Positions 1-6,891 of a stretch of DNA of 7,031 nucleotides are shown piece after piece. The DNA lies in the NCBI GenBank assembly GCA_947565255.1, contig CANOFI010000125.1, positions 1 to 7,031 of the forward strand, in the 5' to 3' direction. A program made the position numbers and the translations under genes. Within the stretch, counting starts at the first letter, position 1. Every line of letters starts with the position of its first letter. Source of the DNA: an uncultured Lachnospiraceae bacterium. Its GTDB lineage: Bacteria; Bacillota; Clostridia; Lachnospirales; Lachnospiraceae. The notes beneath the pieces are model-generated. The model was not told the origin of the DNA and ran no database searches. It saw only the letters and a list, made by a program, of their open reading frames with translations.

Positions 1-62
1 GAGAAAAAGATGCTTAAAGCAGAAGATATTTCAGCAGAAAAGATAAAATCTGGTAGAATAAA

Positions 63-2063
63 ATGGGAAAACAGTTATTTATCGCCGAAAAGCCGAGTGT
101 TGCCGCAGAATTTGCAAAGGCACTGAAGCTTAAGACAAGCAGAAGAGACGGGTATATGGAATCGGAGGAGGCTGTGGTGACCTGGTGTGTGGGACATCTG
201 GTCACAATGAGCTATCCGGAGGTCTACGACCCGAAGCTGAAAAGGTGGAGTCTGGATACGCTGCCGTTTTTGCCGGAAACATTTTTGTATGAGGTGATTC
301 CGGCGGTCAAAAAACAGTTTGAGATTGTAAAGGGGCTTTTGAACCGGCAGGATGTAGACGTCATTTATGTATGCACCGACTCCGGAAGGGAAGGAGAATA
401 CATATACCGGCTGGTGGAACAGATGTCCGGCGTCAGGGGTAAGCAAAGAAAGCGTATCTGGATTGACTCGCAGACCGAGGAAGAGATATTAAGGGGCATT
501 GAAGAGGCGAAGGATTTGTCAGAATACGACAATTTATCGGCCTCTGCCTATTTGCGTGCAAAAGAAGATTATCTGATGGGTATAAATTTTTCGCGTCTGC
601 TCACACTCAAATATGGAAATACGATTTCCAATTTTCTGCGCGCAGACCGCACGGTCATCTCAGTCGGGCGGGTCATGACCTGCGTGCTCGGCATGATTGT
701 GCGGCGGGAGCGGGAAATCCGTGAGTTTGTAAAAATGCCGTTTTACCGAGTTTTAGGGAAAATGAGCGGGAATGGAAGTGCATTTGAAGGAGAATGGAAG
801 GTATGGGAGGGCTCAAAGTATTTTCAATATCCGCATTTATATAAAGAAAACGGATTCAAAAAAGAAGAGGATGCAGGGGCGCTGATTGCTTATCTGACGA
901 AAAAAACGGAACAGGAGTCTGATAAGCCTGTTATAGAACAGATAACACGCAAGACAGAGAAGAAAAACCCTCCGTTACTATATAATCTGGCAGAGCTTCA
1001 GAATGACTGTTCGAAGCTCTTTAAAATAAGTCCGGATGAAACGCTTCGCATTGTGCAGGAGTTATATGAAAAGAAGATGGTCACGTATCCGAGGACGGAC
1101 GCGAGGGTGCTGTCAACAGCGGCTGCAAAGGAAATATATAAAAATATCAGCGGGCTGGCAAAGCATGCATATTTTAAATCTTTTGCCGATGAAATTTTAC
1201 AGGGGACAGCTTATAAAAATATAGCCAGAACCCGTTATGTCAACGATAAACAGATTACAGATCATTATGCGTTAATTCCGACGGGGCAGGGAATGCATCA
1301 GCTCCAATCGCTGACGCCGGCAGCGGCAAAGGTATACGAGGCGGTTGCAAGGCGGTTTCTTGCAATTTTTTATCCGCCTGCAGTTTACAAAAGGCTTTCC
1401 ATTATAACCAGATGCAGGACGGAGCAGTTCCACAGCAATTTTAAGGTGCTTGCAGAGGAAGGATATCTGGCAGTCATGCAGTATTCTTTTTCAAAGAAAA
1501 AGGAATCCGGGCAGGAAGGCGCAGAGGAAAACAGCACCGGTTCCTATGAACAGTTAATAAAGCTGAAAAAAGGAGACCCTGTTACGGTGGAGGAATTTTA
1601 TATAAAGGCCGGGGAAACAGCGCCGCCAAAGCGGTATAATTCCGGCACGTTAATTCTTGCCATGGAAAATGCCGGACAGCTGATTGAGGATGAGGAGCTG
1701 CGCGCACAGATTAAGGGAAGCGGGATTGGCACAAGTGCGACACGCGCGGAAATATTAAAAAAGCTTATTCATAACCAGTATCTGGCACTGAACAAAAAAA
1801 CGCAGATTGTGACGCCGACCCAGCTGGGAGAAATGATTTTTGATGTGGTAAACGCCTCTCTGCGCCAGCTCTTAAATCCCGAGCTGACGGCAAGCTGGGA
1901 AAAGGGACTTACCTATGTGGCGGAAGGGACGATTACACCGCAGGAATATATGGTCAAATTAGAGGATTTTATTAAGCGGAGGACAGCGGGCGTGCAGGGG
2001 CTGCAGAATCAGTACATGCTCCGCCAGTGCTTTGAAAAAACAGCCGTATATTACAAAAAATAA
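63..2063 (+). CDS. topB: DNA topoisomerase III (type IA topoisomerase, TopB-like)
   Basis: This gene encodes a 666-residue type IA topoisomerase. The family cuts one DNA strand through a 5'-phosphotyrosine, passes another strand and reseals, and TopB mainly decatenates and resolves replication or recombination intermediates. An N-terminal Toprim domain shows IAEKPS (Glu9) and TDSGREGE (Asp106, Glu110). The middle acid of the classical DxDxE motif is Gly108, as I recall for B. subtilis TopB. GHLV lies near residue 44, a GRVxT motif at 202-206, and the catalytic tyrosine is Tyr342 in YPRTDAR. The late conserved block GIGTSATRAEIL begins at 554. No C-terminal cysteine zinc fingers are visible, and the length is slightly below that of B. 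subtilis TopB. The start at 63 is the first ATG after an in-frame TAG at 54-56. Its ribosome binding site is weak (GGTAG at 52-56). The family call is secure; topB rather than a plasmid-type paralogue is inferred from core-gene neighbours. Confidence 0.95.
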   Translation: MGKQLFIAEKPSVAAEFAKALKLKTSRRDGYMESEEAVVTWCVGHLVTMSYPEVYDPKLKRWSLDTLPFLPETFLYEVIPAVKKQFEIVKGLLNRQDVDVIYVCTDSGREGEYIYRLVEQMSGVRGKQRKRIWIDSQTEEEILRGIEEAKDLSEYDNLSASAYLRAKEDYLMGINFSRLLTLKYGNTISNFLRADRTVISVGRVMTCVLGMIVRREREIREFVKMPFYRVLGKMSGNGSAFEGEWKVWEGSKYFQYPHLYKENGFKKEEDAGALIAYLTKKTEQESDKPVIEQITRKTEKKNPPLLYNLAELQNDCSKLFKISPDETLRIVQELYEKKMVTYPRTDARVLSTAAAKEIYKNISGLAKHAYFKSFADEILQGTAYKNIARTRYVNDKQITDHYALIPTGQGMHQLQSLTPAAAKVYEAVARRFLAIFYPPAVYKRLSIITRCRTEQFHSNFKVLAEEGYLAVMQYSFSKKKESGQEGAEENSTGSYEQLIKLKKGDPVTVEEFYIKAGETAPPKRYNSGTLILAMENAGQLIEDEELRAQIKGSGIGTSATRAEILKKLIHNQYLALNKKTQIVTPTQLGEMIFDVVNASLRQLLNPELTASWEKGLTYVAEGTITPQEYMVKLEDFIKRRTAGVQGLQNQYMLRQCFEKTAVYYKK

Positions 2064-2067
2064 TGAA

Positions 2068-2073
2068 AAGGAG
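2068..2073 (+). promoter_or_regulatory. Ribosome binding site of the MYG1-family gene
   Basis: AAGGAG lies 9 bases before the ATG at 2083 and just after the topB stop codon. It decides the start at 2083 over an in-frame ATG at 2032 that lies inside topB and would add 17 residues unlike the family N-terminus. Confidence 0.75.
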
Positions 2074-2082
2074 ACAGGATTG

Positions 2083-2910
2083 ATGAAACAATATCCAGAG
2101 AAAGGATTTACACATGCAGGAAAATTTCATGCAGACGATGTGTTTTCAACAGCCCTTTTGTTATATTTAAACCCAGAGTTTCATTACACGAGGGGATTTG
2201 AGATTCCGCAGGACTTCGACGGTATTGTATATGATATCGGTTGGGGGGAGTTTGACCATCATCAGGCAGACGCCCGTATACGGGAAAATGGAACGCCCTA
2301 CGCGGCATTCGGCCTGTTGTGGGAAAAGTATGGGGCAGACATTTTAGGAGAGCAGGAGGCAAAGAGAATGGATGCCTTGTTTGTGCAGCCTTTGGATTTA
2401 TCGGATAATAACGGAACCGCCAATATGATTTGTGAAATCATTGAGTCCTTCAATCCGGTATGGGACAGTACAGAGTCGGAGGATGAGGCATTTGCACAGG
2501 CGCTTTTTGTTGCCGGTATCATATTAAAAAAGAAGTTTGATTCCGTCCTTTCTGTGAAACGCGGAGAGACATTTGTGAAGGCGGCGATAGAAAAAGCGCA
2601 GGACCATATCATGATTTTGGAAAAAACAGTGCCGTGGAAGCAGCTTGTGCCGGCCACGGATATCGAATATGTCGTGTATCCGTCGAAACGGGGAGGCTAT
2701 GCGGCGCAGGCAGTACCAATGCACCCGGACCAGCTAGAACTGAAGCGGCCGTTTCCGGAAGAATGGAGAGGCGCGGATGCGGAGGAACTGGCGGCGATGA
2801 GTGGCGTCAGCGGCTTTCGGTTCTGCCACAAAAGCGGATTTTTATTGACGGCAGATACATTAGAGGAGGCGCTGCAGTGCTGTAAGATTTCACAGAGAAA
2901 GCATAATTAG
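2083..2910 (+). CDS. MYG1 family protein (UPF0160, DHH-like phosphoesterase)
   Basis: The 275-residue product is recognised by the MYG1-family N-terminus, a histidine-rich THAGKFHADD motif (residues 10-19) followed by YDIGWGEFDHHQ (residues 50-61). The latter carries the DHH signature at Asp58-His59-His60. These residues match the metal-binding part of DHH-type phosphoesterases. Human MYG1 is described as a 3'-5' RNA exonuclease, but the role and substrate of bacterial members are, to my knowledge, not established, so a nuclease or phosphoesterase activity here is inference. There is no signal peptide or membrane segment, so it is probably cytosolic. The gene starts 19 bases after topB with its own good ribosome binding site, which suggests one transcript with topB. 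Its final codons overlap the -35 element of the candidate spoIVA promoter. The length is about normal for bacterial members. Confidence 0.9.
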   Translation: MKQYPEKGFTHAGKFHADDVFSTALLLYLNPEFHYTRGFEIPQDFDGIVYDIGWGEFDHHQADARIRENGTPYAAFGLLWEKYGADILGEQEAKRMDALFVQPLDLSDNNGTANMICEIIESFNPVWDSTESEDEAFAQALFVAGIILKKKFDSVLSVKRGETFVKAAIEKAQDHIMILEKTVPWKQLVPATDIEYVVYPSKRGGYAAQAVPMHPDQLELKRPFPEEWRGADAEELAAMSGVSGFRFCHKSGFLLTADTLEEALQCCKISQRKHN

Positions 2911-2930
2911 GCTTCTTTTGTGCATATACT
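2901..2930 (+). promoter_or_regulatory. Candidate sigma-E promoter of spoIVA
   Basis: A -35 element GCATAAT (2901-2907) and a -10 element CATATACT (2923-2930) are separated by 15 bases. Against the B. subtilis sigma-E consensus (KMATATT, 14-15 bases, CATACAMT) they match 6 of 7 and 7 of 8 positions. A start site a few bases after 2930 would leave a leader of about 50 bases before spoIVA. B. subtilis spoIVA is a sigma-E gene, so sequence and gene identity agree. The -35 element lies within the last codons of the MYG1-family gene. Activity is inferred. Confidence 0.6.
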
Positions 2931-2973
2931 TGTAGCAGAACGGAGTATAGAACCGCGAAACAAGCACATGCAC

Positions 2974-2979
2974 AGGAGG
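2974..2979 (+). promoter_or_regulatory. Ribosome binding site of spoIVA
   Basis: A perfect AGGAGG sits 6 bases before the ATG at 2986. It rules out the in-frame ATG at 2920, which lacks a Shine-Dalgarno sequence and would add 22 residues not found in SpoIVA proteins. Confidence 0.85.
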
Positions 2980-2985
2980 GCTTTT

Positions 2986-4467
2986 ATGGAAGGATTTAAC
3001 AGCTACAATATTTACAAGGATATGAATGAGCGTATGAAGGGCGAGTTGTACCTCGGGGTAATCGGACCCGTACGTACAGGAAAATCTACGTTCATTAAAC
3101 GGTTTATGGAATTGATGCTTATACCGAATATGGAGGATGAGCACAGCAAAAACCGTGCGAAGGATGAGATGCCGCTGGCAGCTTCCGGAAAAATGGTAAC
3201 GACAACGGAGCCGAAATTTATTCCGAAGGATGAAGCAAAAATTCATTTTGGGGAAGACATTGAGATGAACGTCCGGCTGATTGACTGTGTGGGATACATG
3301 GTGAAGGGCGCAGTGACCGGAAATGAAGAAGGAGAAGAACGCCTTGTAAAAACGCCGTGGTTTGATTATGAGATTCCATTTTCCCAGGCGGCAGAGATTG
3401 GCACGCAGAAGGTCATCAATGAACATTCGGGACTTGGGATTGTGGTGACGACGGACGGTTCCTTTGGCGAGCTTCCAAGGGAAAATTACATAGAAGCAGA
3501 GGAACGCACCATTTCTGAATTAAAGCAGATTGGAAAGCCATTTCTGGTATTGCTCAATTCCGAAAAGCCGTATAAGGATGAAACGGTAAAGCTGGCACAG
3601 GAGATGGAGGAAAAATATCAGGTGACCGTATTTCCGGTCAACTGCCAGCAGCTTCGCAAGGAAGATATTAACCGGATTTTAGAGCAGATGCTCTATGAAT
3701 TCCCGATTATAAAGATGGAATTTTATATGCCGAAATGGGCGGAAGTACTGGATATGGAACATCCGGTAAAACAGGCGCTCATTGACTATGCCAAAAATCT
3801 GATGCAGAATGTTTCCAGCATGAAACAGGTGACAAAGGAAACGATAACATCAGAAAGTGAATACTTAAACCGGATAAAAATTGATAAAATTGATCTGGCA
3901 ACGGGCTGTGTAAAGCTGATGATTGAGATTGATGAATCGTATTATTATGAAATGATCAGTGAAATGGTACAGATGCCGATTGAGGGCGAATACCAGATGC
4001 TGAATCTTTTGAAACAGCTGGCCGGTATGCGGAAGGAATATGAAAAGGTTTTAGAGGCAATGGAGTGTGTGCGGACAACGGGTTACGGGGTCATTACACC
4101 GAATCAGGATGAAATCCGCTTGGAGGACCCGGTTGTCATCAAGCATGGAAGTAAATATGGCGTAAAAATTAAGGCGGAAAGCCCGTCCATTCACCTGATT
4201 AAGGCCGATATCCAGACAGAAATCGCACCGATTGTAGGAAATGAGCAGCAGGCGCAGGATCTGATTACGTATATTAAGGAAACAAGCAATACGGAGGGCG
4301 GCATCTGGCACACGAATATTTTTGGAAAATCCATTGAGCAGCTGGTGGAGGATGGAATCCGCAATAAAATTGCAATGATGGGTGAGGAAAGCCAGGTGAA
4401 GCTTCAGGATACGATGCACAAAATTGTCAACGACAGCAACGGTGGTCTTGTGTGTATTATTATCTGA
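2986..4467 (+). CDS. spoIVA: Stage IV sporulation protein A (spore coat morphogenetic ATPase)
   Basis: SpoIVA binds and hydrolyses ATP to polymerise on the mother-cell face of the forespore outer membrane. There it forms the base on which the spore coat is built and is also needed for cortex formation. The 493-residue product is almost the same length as the B. subtilis protein (492). The N-terminal TRAFAC-type nucleotide-binding domain has a Walker A motif GPVRTGKST (residues 27-35, Lys33), sensor threonines Thr73/Thr74 in TTEPKF, and a Walker B-like RLIDCVGY with Asp100. All three are offset by 3 residues from the known B. subtilis positions. The C-terminus ends in NGGLVCIII, the conserved tail that family work links to SpoVM-dependent membrane targeting. 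The gene follows the MYG1-family gene by 75 bases and has its own candidate sigma-E promoter. It is intact, which implies that the host lineage sporulates or recently did. Confidence 0.98.
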   Translation: MEGFNSYNIYKDMNERMKGELYLGVIGPVRTGKSTFIKRFMELMLIPNMEDEHSKNRAKDEMPLAASGKMVTTTEPKFIPKDEAKIHFGEDIEMNVRLIDCVGYMVKGAVTGNEEGEERLVKTPWFDYEIPFSQAAEIGTQKVINEHSGLGIVVTTDGSFGELPRENYIEAEERTISELKQIGKPFLVLLNSEKPYKDETVKLAQEMEEKYQVTVFPVNCQQLRKEDINRILEQMLYEFPIIKMEFYMPKWAEVLDMEHPVKQALIDYAKNLMQNVSSMKQVTKETITSESEYLNRIKIDKIDLATGCVKLMIEIDESYYYEMISEMVQMPIEGEYQMLNLLKQLAGMRKEYEKVLEAMECVRTTGYGVITPNQDEIRLEDPVVIKHGSKYGVKIKAESPSIHLIKADIQTEIAPIVGNEQQAQDLITYIKETSNTEGGIWHTNIFGKSIEQLVEDGIRNKIAMMGEESQVKLQDTMHKIVNDSNGGLVCIII

Positions 4468-4608
4468 GAAAGTACAGAATAAATTGTGTCATCTTAGAAA
4501 TTCCAGCGGATGTGCACAGGTTTGCCGGAGGTATATGCTGCTTTGCATGGAAAATATACTGTTTTGCAGCGCAAATCCAGTACGGAAAATGTTTGAAATA
4601 GTTTTCCT

Positions 4609-4648
4609 AACAATTGTTTGAATTTTGTATACAATACATACAATTGTA
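4609..4648. promoter_or_regulatory. Cluster of three perfect 10-bp palindromes (candidate operator)
   Basis: AACAATTGTT (4609-4618), TTGTATACAA (4625-4634) and TACAATTGTA (4639-4648) are each perfect inverted repeats, giving six TTGT/ACAA half-sites in 40 bp. The outer two share the core ACAATTGT with centres exactly 30 bp apart. The middle one has the same core as the B. subtilis GntR operator as I recall it. The cluster overlaps the likely promoter of the downstream phosphorylase-deaminase operon, so repressor binding is a reasonable inference. The regulator is not in this window. Confidence 0.55.
4618..4644 (+). promoter_or_regulatory. Candidate promoter of the punA-mtaD operon
   Basis: TTGAAT (4618-4623) and TACAAT (4639-4644) resemble sigma-A -35 and -10 elements but are only 15 bases apart. 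Using TTGTTT (4614-4619) instead gives 19 bases. The same -10 can be read as CATACAAT (4637-4644), a perfect sigma-E -10 sequence, but no fitting -35 lies 14-15 bases upstream. The promoter is likely here because the DNA is AT-rich and about 110 bases ahead of the gene, but the exact elements are uncertain. Confidence 0.35.
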
Positions 4649-4746
4649 ATTCATATTTTCGGCAGAGATGTTTCGATTTTGAAGACCGGCAGATAGAATG
4701 AAGAGAGGAACAGGTTTTACAGTGGACAAAAATAAGAGTGAAAAAG

Positions 4747-4752
4747 AGGAGG
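4747..4752 (+). promoter_or_regulatory. Ribosome binding site of the purine nucleoside phosphorylase gene
   Basis: AGGAGG lies 5 bases before the ATG at 4758. It decides that start over the in-frame ATG at 4698, which has no Shine-Dalgarno sequence and would add 20 charged residues foreign to the family. Confidence 0.85.
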
Positions 4753-4757
4753 TACGT

Positions 4758-5591
4758 ATGAACAAGGTGTATGAAAAACTAACAAAAACATATGACAGTA
4801 TCAGAGACAAACTGCCGTTTACTCCGAAGGTGGCGCTGATTTTAGGCTCCGGGCTCGGGGAGTATGCGGACTCCATATCGGTAGAACAGGTGATTGAGTA
4901 TCGCGATATTGACGGATTTCCAACATCTACGGTGGCAGGGCACAAGGGCCGCTTTGTATTTGGTACAATCGGCGCAGTCCCCGTTGTCATTATGCAGGGA
5001 AGGGTGCATTATTATGAAGGCTATGACATGTCCGACGTGGTGCTTCCGACAAGACTGATGAGAAAGATGGGCGCGGATGTCTTACTTTTGACAAATGCTT
5101 CGGGCGGAATCAATTTGGAATTTCAGGCAGGCGACTTTATGCTGATGACAGACCATATCTCCGCTTTTGTTCCCAATCCGCTGCTTGGAGAAAATATTGA
5201 GGAACTGGGGGTGCGGTTTCCCGATATGTCAGAAATATACAAAAAGGATTTATGTGCCATCATCCGGCAGACGGCCAGAGACTTAAATATTCCTCTGAAA
5301 GAAGGGGTATATGCACAGATGACCGGTCCGTCCTATGAATGTCCGGCGGAGGTGCGCATGCTCCGTGTGCTTGGTGCAGATGCAGTCGGCATGAGTACGG
5401 CATGTGAAGCGATTGCGGCCAATCATATGGGAATGCGGGTATGCGGAATTTCCTGTATTTCCAATATGGCGGCCGGAGTTACGGACCAGCCCTTAACCCA
5501 TGCGGAAGTGCAGGAAACAGCAGACAAGGCGGCGCCGGCATTTCAGAGGCTGATTACGGAGTCGGTAATCCGAATGGGGAGTGACAGATGA
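4758..5591 (+). CDS. punA: Purine nucleoside phosphorylase, trimeric (inosine/guanosine) type
   Basis: The enzyme splits purine nucleosides with phosphate into free base and (deoxy)ribose-1-phosphate in cytosolic purine salvage. The 277-residue product has the usual length of the trimeric class. Visible motifs are LILGSGLG (27-34, phosphate-site Ser31), GHKGR (His62), GRVHYYEGY (Arg82, His84), TNASGG (112-117) and the family signature around MTGPSYECPAEV (188-199). Glu198, Asn236 and His248 correspond to human PNP Glu201, Asn243 and His257. Glu plus Asn at the base site is typical of 6-oxopurine specificity. MTA phosphorylases carry Asp where Asn236 stands, so direct use of adenosine or MTA is unlikely. 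The gene overlaps the deaminase gene by 4 bases (ATGA), and a palindrome cluster lies upstream. The symbol follows the trimeric class (also called pupG); the family is sure, the exact substrate is inferred. Confidence 0.95.
   Translation: MNKVYEKLTKTYDSIRDKLPFTPKVALILGSGLGEYADSISVEQVIEYRDIDGFPTSTVAGHKGRFVFGTIGAVPVVIMQGRVHYYEGYDMSDVVLPTRLMRKMGADVLLLTNASGGINLEFQAGDFMLMTDHISAFVPNPLLGENIEELGVRFPDMSEIYKKDLCAIIRQTARDLNIPLKEGVYAQMTGPSYECPAEVRMLRVLGADAVGMSTACEAIAANHMGMRVCGISCISNMAAGVTDQPLTHAEVQETADKAAPAFQRLITESVIRMGSDR
5576..5581 (+). promoter_or_regulatory. Ribosome binding site of the amidohydrolase inside the punA end
   Basis: GGGGAG lies 6 bases before the ATG at 5588, within the last codons of the phosphorylase gene. 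With the ATGA stop-start overlap it supports translational coupling. Confidence 0.65.
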
Positions 5592-6886
5592 TACGCCTTT
5601 ACAATGCAAGAATTTTGAAAAAAGAATTTGAAATAATCGAGGGTGAAATATGGGTGGACGGCAGTGAGATTACTTTTGTGGGGAGCGATGAAGAAGCTCA
5701 GTTAGTCAAAACTAACAAAAAAAAGGTCTGGTCGCAGGAGATTGACTGTGAAAAAAACCTGCTTCTTCCGGGCTTTAAAAATGCCCATACGCATTCGCCC
5801 ATGACCTTTCTGCGCTCCTACGCGGACGACCAGCCGCTTTCCAAATGGCTGAACGAACAGGTGTTTCCTATGGAGGCAAAGCTCGGGGAAGAAGACATGT
5901 ATCATCTAACAAAGCTGGCAATTATGGAATACCTGACAAGCGGAATTACAGCCGCCTTTGACATGTATCTGCTGACGCGGCCCCGCATACAGGCAGCGTC
6001 AGACTGCGGCTTTCGTATGGTAATCTGCGGGAGCGTTAACGATTTTACCGGTTCGGCAAAGCAGCTGGAGGAAGAATTTATCAGCATTGGAAGACCGAAG
6101 GAGCATGCAGACAGCCTGATTTCCTATCAGCTCGGATTTCACGCAGAATATACTACGAAAAGACAATTGCTGGAACAGATTGCGGATATGGCGCAACGGC
6201 ACAGGGCTCCGGTATATATGCATTTGTCGGAGACGCGTGACGAGGTGGCGCAGTGCGAGGCGCGTTATCATATGTCCCCGGTGCAGTTTCTGGACAAAAT
6301 CGGCATGTTTGACTATGGCGGAGGCGGTTTTCACTGCGTACATGTAGATGAGGCGGATATGGACATTCTGGCCGAACGGCGCATTCATGTCATCACGAAT
6401 CCGGCATCGAATCTAAAGCTTGCCAGCGGCATTGCACCGATTGAAAAAATGCAGAAAAAAGGAATTAATATTGCGATAGGAACGGACGGAGCAGCAAGCA
6501 ACAACTGCCTTGACATGTTCCGCGAAATGTACCTGACAACAGCGCTTCAGAAAATCCTGGAACAGAATGCGGCCGCCTTAAGTGCAGACAAGGTGCTGAG
6601 GATGGCGGTTACCAATGGGGCATATGCGATGGGACTGACAGACTGTGACTGTCTTGAGGCAGGCAAAAAGGCAGATTTGGTTCTGATTGACTTAAAACGG
6701 CCGAACATGCAGCCCGAACATAATCTGATAAAAAATTTAGTATACAGCGGAAGTAAGGAAAATGTAAAATTAACAATGGTTAACGGCAGAATTTTATATC
6801 GCGACGGCGCATTTTTTATTGGAACGGAGGCGGAGGAAATTTATGACAGAGCAAATGAAATTATTTGCCGCCTGACAAATACATGA
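5588..6886 (+). CDS. mtaD: Amidohydrolase, MTA/SAH (adenosine-type) deaminase family
   Basis: This 432-residue metal-dependent amidohydrolase belongs to the group that deaminates 5'-methylthioadenosine, S-adenosylhomocysteine and related adenosines to the inosine form. An N-terminal beta-sandwich part leads into PGFKNAHTH with metal ligands His67 and His69, followed by a conserved SPMTFLRSYADD stretch. His185 lies in LGFHAEYT, MHLSET supplies His212 and Glu215, HCVH covers 249-252, NPASNLKLASG follows, and GTDGAASNN contains Asp300, the equivalent of the catalytic Asp279 of T. maritima TM0936. Length and motif order fit the MtaD family. The start is fixed by the ATGA overlap with the phosphorylase gene and by GGGGAG upstream. 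Pairing with a phosphorylase specific for 6-oxopurines suggests that its product is passed on for phosphorolysis. The preferred substrate (MTA, SAH, 5'-deoxyadenosine or adenosine) cannot be read from the sequence, and a guanine- or chlorohydrolase-like relative is less likely. Confidence 0.88.
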   Translation: MIRLYNARILKKEFEIIEGEIWVDGSEITFVGSDEEAQLVKTNKKKVWSQEIDCEKNLLLPGFKNAHTHSPMTFLRSYADDQPLSKWLNEQVFPMEAKLGEEDMYHLTKLAIMEYLTSGITAAFDMYLLTRPRIQAASDCGFRMVICGSVNDFTGSAKQLEEEFISIGRPKEHADSLISYQLGFHAEYTTKRQLLEQIADMAQRHRAPVYMHLSETRDEVAQCEARYHMSPVQFLDKIGMFDYGGGGFHCVHVDEADMDILAERRIHVITNPASNLKLASGIAPIEKMQKKGINIAIGTDGAASNNCLDMFREMYLTTALQKILEQNAAALSADKVLRMAVTNGAYAMGLTDCDCLEAGKKADLVLIDLKRPNMQPEHNLIKNLVYSGSKENVKLTMVNGRILYRDGAFFIGTEAEEIYDRANEIICRLTNT

Positions 6887-6891
6887 AAGTC

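Larger units (their letters stand above)
4468..4757 (+). other. Intergenic region between spoIVA and the purine operon
   Basis: This 290-base stretch has no supported gene. A short reading frame (start 4535, 28 codons) is preceded by GGAGG at 4527-4531, but only 3 bases separate it from the ATG. I see no strong GC-rich hairpin followed by a T run that would end spoIVA transcription. The only stems are weak: TTTGC/GCAAA at 4563-4575, and GGAAAA/TTTTCC at 4584-4607. The AT-rich part from about 4601 to 4660 holds the palindromes and likely promoter described separately. A 7-bp direct repeat CGGCAGA occurs at 4660-4666 and 4687-4693 in the leader. No known riboswitch pattern was recognised. Confidence 0.6.

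Noticed and set aside
1..62. Possible C-terminal end of an upstream gene or a topB promoter (TAAAAT at 44-49)
   Set aside because: Frames end at 17 and 46, and a third runs on into topB to 126, so the tail cannot be assigned. The -10-like hexamer has no -35 partner and lies only 13 bases from the ATG.
378..398. Loss of the middle Asp in the Toprim DxDxE motif as a sign of an inactive TopB
   Set aside because: TDSGREGE with Gly in that position resembles the B. subtilis TopB form as I recall it, and the catalytic Tyr342 is intact, so it is most likely functional.
2895..2919. Possible terminator after the MYG1-family gene (AAGC/GCTT followed by CTTTT)
   Set aside because: The stem is about 4 bp with a bulge and the T run is short, so it would be too weak to end transcription.
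2925..2949. Inverted repeat TATACT/AGTATA upstream of spoIVA
   Set aside because: The arms are only 6 bp with a 14-base loop and no T run; one arm is part of the candidate sigma-E -10. Probably coincidence.
4584..4607. GGAAAA/TTTTCC stem after spoIVA as a terminator
   Set aside because: A six-pair, AT-rich stem with a 12-base loop and no following T run is not a credible rho-independent terminator.
4535..4621. Short frame of 28 codons preceded by GGAGG in the spoIVA-punA gap
   Set aside because: Only 3 bases separate GGAGG from the ATG, the frame runs into the palindrome cluster, and the product resembles nothing I recognise.
4468..4757. Purine riboswitch upstream of punA
   Set aside because: The conserved junction and loop sequences of the purine aptamer are not found in the leader.
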